Below, in pieces: positions 60,990 through 64,000 of a stretch of DNA of 64,000 bases; position 1 is the first letter of the stretch, and each line of letters starts with the position of its first letter. The stretch covers positions 412,001-476,000 of the forward strand of contig WPIO01000148.1 of assembly GCA_009760855.2 (NCBI GenBank). Reading direction: 5' to 3'. The stretch comes from Cristatella mucedo (Eukaryota > Bryozoa > Phylactolaemata > Cristatellidae). A program made the translations under genes and the position numbers. The notes below the pieces were generated by a model. The model was given only the letters and a program-made list of their open reading frames with translations, was not told where the DNA came from and did no database searches.

Positions 60990-61589
60990 GTAAACAACCT
61001 CCACCTTCACTTCTCATTGTTCATTGCTAGCAGAGCTCGACGAGACGGCTTGGGTGGGCGGACGCTGTGTGCATGAAATGCTATGCCACAGAGAGGGTGG
61101 GACGTGGCAAACAGGCGCCGCCGCCGTGCTTCCTGGCTTTGGACATGGCTCTAGCGCCCGTTATACATCGCTGGCACGTTGACTCGGCTATCTTCTATGG
61201 AAACTCGCAAGGTTTCTTTCCCATACTCCCTTCTCGAGAAATGAGCTGTCTAGGAGAGGGTCGTGCTGGGCCGCGATTACTCTGCAGTCGGTTGTGCCAT
61301 GCCCGAGCGCACTGCAATGTATCTGAGCCAATGCCACTGACCTCCTCCTTCTGGGGCGATGCCGTCGTCAGCCGGCTATCTATACGAACGTTGCTTTGCT
61401 GCATGTTTGGTATAAAAAAAAGGGGGAAGGGTAAATAAGGACAAGCAAGCTGCCATCTTGTTAATAGTGGATCGATGGCTCTCTCGGCCGGTGATGCGTG
61501 CGGCTCGTAGGCGATTGACTTGCTTCCGAATTATCAAGGTCGCTGGAATCAGCATGACCTAAGCTGATATTGCTTTGGCTATACCTTTA
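60990..61589. other. GDI intron 8, nothing recognised
   Basis: A 123-codon frame at 61067-61438 has no domain or splice support. No GDI exon seen. Confidence 0.4.
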
Positions 61590-61639
61590 ATAATAAAAAT
61601 ATTGATATGTTGTCGCCCTAAGAGAACTTAGTACCCAAG
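61590..61639 (-). mobile_element. SINE-2 tail fragment (antisense)
   Basis: aataaaaatattgatatgtt then gtcgccctaagagaactt: only the tail hairpin half. Confidence 0.5.
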
Positions 61640-61855
61640 GGTCAGTGACATTCTCGGTATCAAGCATGCAAAAGCGAACTAGTCTCATGCTTAGGCAAGC
61701 AGGCAAAAGCAAACATTTAAGACAATCGGTGGCCATTGCTTAGCAAGACGTCTTACCAGTAGCAGGCAATGAATCATGCAAGGCACACCGGAACCAAAAC
61801 AAAACCATCTTCATTGGGGCTAAGAAAAAGCTGACCGAAAAACGTATGTTTCTTA
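61640..61855. repeat. Unclassified repeat R2, copy 2
   Basis: Parallels 40236-40480 (cggtatcaagcatgcaaaag, aagacgtcttaccagtagca, aatgaatcatgcaagg). Both copies follow a tail hairpin. Confidence 0.6.
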
Positions 61856-62067
61856 ATGCAATGTAACATGTCTCTGTGACTCCACAAAGCCTCAGAGACT
61901 AAGTGGGCGTTACAGAGGAGAGTTTTCTGTAGCCCATTCGAACACCTAAGCAGCTTTCGGTACGAATACGGTAGCTAACAGACGTCATCTCACGAAGCAA
62001 AGACAAGGTTTGAAGCATAGCTGAGTCATGATGGCAGTCGCGGAAATGGGTCGCACAGAAGTAGCAG
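61856..62067 (-). mobile_element. LINE-B fragment (antisense), left part
   Basis: atgcaatgtaacatgtctct, gtgggcgttacagaggagag, cagacgtcatctcacgaagc, up to cagaagtagcagg. It is interrupted by SINE-1 plus LINE-A and resumes near 62930. Confidence 0.75.
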
Positions 62068-62202
62068 GGGCCGTGATGGTCCAGGAGATAAGGTGCTCGC
62101 TCTTCACGATCGATATCGTGGGTTCGAATCCTGCAGTGGGCCATCCTTTATTGCCAACTGCAAGCGGTGGTAAAATAGCCGTTAAGGCTCATCTGTTGCT
62201 AT
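62068..62202 (+). mobile_element. SINE-1 copy
   Basis: ccgtgatggtccaggagata with an A-box-like TGGTCCAGGAG, atatcgtgggttcgaatcct (perfect B box), tagccgttaaggctcatctg. Its 3' end runs straight into the (TAA)n of a LINE-A copy. Confidence 0.82.
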
Positions 62203-62900
62203 ACAAATAATAATAATAATAATAATAATGCACTTGCTAAAGTGCCCTCAGAGAACTCAATCTCTTTCTAGGCGCTTTACATCTGCTGCAAAGGGAAAGC
62301 AATTGAATGGTGAGTAATATCATGCTTGATAAACAACATGAATAACATGGTTAGGGGTGACATGCACAGGGTCAGCATGCAAATGTGGTTAGTTGCAGCA
62401 TGCACAGTGTCAGCACGCTTGAGCACATGAAGGACGAATCACAGGGACCCACTAAAAGCTGTCCTAAATAGATGTGTTTGTAAGTTCTTTTTAAATGTGT
62501 TCAAGTCAGGGGATGTTCTGATGCGTCGGGAGGGTGTTCCAGGCGCTTTGGGAGCTTCCGAACTAAATGCACGGTCTCCAAAGGATTTGAGGTTTGTACG
62601 AGGTATTGGCAGACTGTTGGATTCCGAAAAGCAGGTAGTACGATGCTTGGCCTGGTGGGGGAGTAGATCTGAGAGATAGGCTGGAGCCAAAGAATGAAGT
62701 GACCTAAAAGTGAGCGAAAAAACCTTGAAGTCAATCCGTTGCTTGACTGGTAGCCAGTGCAGGTCGGCAAGAAGTGGTGTGATAAGGCAGCTGCGACGCT
62801 CACGACAGAGAAGCCTAGCTGCGGAGTTTTGCACTAGCTGTAATCGCCTGATTGCACATGCTGGTAGGCCAGTAAGCAGTGAGTTGCAGAAGTCGAGATG
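62203..62900 (-). mobile_element. LINE-A copy (antisense)
   Basis: (TAA)n, hairpin (agtgccctcagagaactc ... ctttctaggcgctttac), 3' UTR, then C-terminal and thumb RT in antisense. The minus strand 62834-62439 is open for 131 codons, though with shifted residues around the WNSLP block. Confidence 0.9.
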
Positions 62901-62929
62901 AGGCTGATTAATTAGGTAATAGTTATCTA

Positions 62930-63830
62930 TTTATTTATGACTGCTGGAAAGGATAAGCCACAACCGGCAGCAGGATTTTATTGCGGAGGAATTGTGCAAA
63001 TAAGTTCCACAGTCTAGCATCTTCAGAGCAAAAGCTTCTGTTGCTAATGGTCTATGAGCAAAGGAATGACACAGCTAGTGTATTGTTTACAGAAGACCTG
63101 AAGGTACGATGAGGCTGAAGCGGGTGCAGCAGTTTAGCTTGGTGTGAAGGAACACAGCCTTGGCAGCTCTTGTGAGTCAGCGTAAGAATTTTACTCTGTA
63201 TCAGTTGACCAACCGGAAGCCATCGAAGCCATTCTTCAGCAAAGGGAACACGTGGCTAAACTTCTGGGATGTGTTGACTAGATTAGCGGTCGTATTCATC
63301 AGCAGCTGCAGAGGCTTAATGGCTTTTGCGGTAGCCCGGCTAAATTTGAATTGCAGTTGTCAAGCCTAGGTAGAAACAAGGAGCTAATTAAATTTTTTGC
63401 AAGCCACCATAGTAGATAGCCCATAATCTTAGACAGGGATCGGATGCGATGGCTATGTTCAAAAGCAGTCTTCTTAAAGAAACTTTCCAAATTTAGGCAA
63501 CTGTCAAAGGCGACACCTTGAGTACAGCAGCGGCACCTCTTAGAGGAGCAATCAATGTCTTTTAGTCCAGCCACGTGCTTGGGGTGACCTGTGAGTAGCA
63601 GTTATGTTTTGTCGTGGTTAAGTTTAGGGGAAAATTGCTGACATCCAGGATCGAATCTATGCAAGGCAAGCAATTCTCAGTTTCTCAGTCACTGCAGCAG
63701 ATTTCCGAGGGATTAAACGACAAATTTAGCTAAGTATCGTCAGCATAGAAGTGATTGCCGATTCACGGCCCGAATCACTTTTCCCAGATGGTTAATATAA
63801 ATGGAGAACAGCAAAGGACCGAGGAGGGAC
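62930..63830 (-). mobile_element. LINE-B fragment (antisense), right part
   Basis: Resumes with actgctggaaaggataagcc and extends through C-terminal, thumb (minus strand: VAFDSCLNLESFFKKTA, SLFLPRLDNCNSNLAGLPQK) and up to the motif B region (antisense of GSLLGPLLFSIYINHL near 63780-63830). It is the longest LINE-B sequence here. Confidence 0.8.
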
Positions 63831-63834
63831 CCTT

Positions 63835-63990
63835 AATATTAATAATGATAATAGTGCTAAAACATTTATATAGCACCGTCAGAGAACTGAATCTCTTTCT
63901 AGGCACTTTACAGGTGCTGCGTGGAAAGTATTAAGGTAGCCACATCCCATGCAGACCTCTCGGAAAATCTCTAAAGGAAGGTCACAGGTT
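63835..63990 (-). mobile_element. LINE-A-like 3' tail (antisense)
   Basis: attaataatgataatag, agcaccgtcagagaactgaa, tctctttctaggcactttac. It runs to near the window end. Confidence 0.75.
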
Positions 63991-64000
63991 GCGACTCCCG

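Noticed and set aside
61067-61438. GDI C-terminal exon
   Set aside because: The translation has none of the conserved GDI C-terminal residues; the remaining exons are presumably beyond 64000.

Overview
This is a repeat-rich stretch of an animal nuclear genome. Its protein-coding exons are short and GC-rich, with canonical GT/AG boundaries and introns from about 0.16 to 8.8 kb. Four host loci are visible. All four are homologues or candidates of animal genes, and everything else is mobile elements and simple repeats. The sequence does not identify the species. An invertebrate is my guess, because the PRMT6-like gene has an intron while vertebrate PRMT6 is normally intronless, and because tails of the form 'GCGCC hairpin plus (ATT)n' are common in marine invertebrate retroelements.

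Genes, left to right. (1) 1849-2277 (+): two exons of a PRMT6-type protein arginine methyltransferase; the rest of the gene was not found. (2) 8755-9630 (+): a 291-residue unrecognised basic, coiled-coil-like protein with a candidate poly(A) signal 0.4 kb downstream. (3) 33927 down to 17105 (-): an eight-exon gene for a 705-residue Ser/Ala/Pro/Arg-rich protein. Every splice phase fits, the upstream frame is closed by a stop, and exon 3 carries a motif resembling the N-terminal conserved block of GTSE1. (4) 46991 to beyond 64000 (+): a Rab GDP-dissociation inhibitor (GDI) gene. Eight exons covering about the first three quarters of the protein are present, and the 3' exons lie outside the window.

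Mobile DNA fills the introns and intergenic space. LINE-A is a CR1/L2-like non-LTR retrotransposon with more than 25 pieces in both orientations. Its 3' end is a GCGCC stem-loop followed by (ATT)n. The copy at 5272-6835 keeps a 472-codon reverse transcriptase frame. LINE-B is a second, more decayed family, one copy of which ends in (TGTAA)n. SINE-1 and SINE-2 both have tRNA-like heads with A and B boxes; SINE-2 ends in a sequence resembling the LINE-A hairpin, which suggests it borrows the LINE-A machinery. DNA transposons include a decayed 2.3 kb hAT element with a perfect 8-bp target duplication, a 1.26 kb hAT-like non-autonomous element with AAATCTGCA-type subterminal motifs, and two Tc1-like remnants. 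Other structures are a long foldback inside the predicted 3' UTR of gene 3, a perfect 67-bp palindrome at 40529, and three short interspersed repeat families I cannot classify.

Several nested insertions give a relative chronology. LINE-B is older than the hAT-like element, SINE-1 and LINE-A that interrupt it, and LINE-A has inserted into LINE-A more than once. I saw no CRISPR array, no operon structure, and no stand-alone tRNA or rRNA gene. The host genes do not form an obvious pathway; they look like unrelated neighbours.
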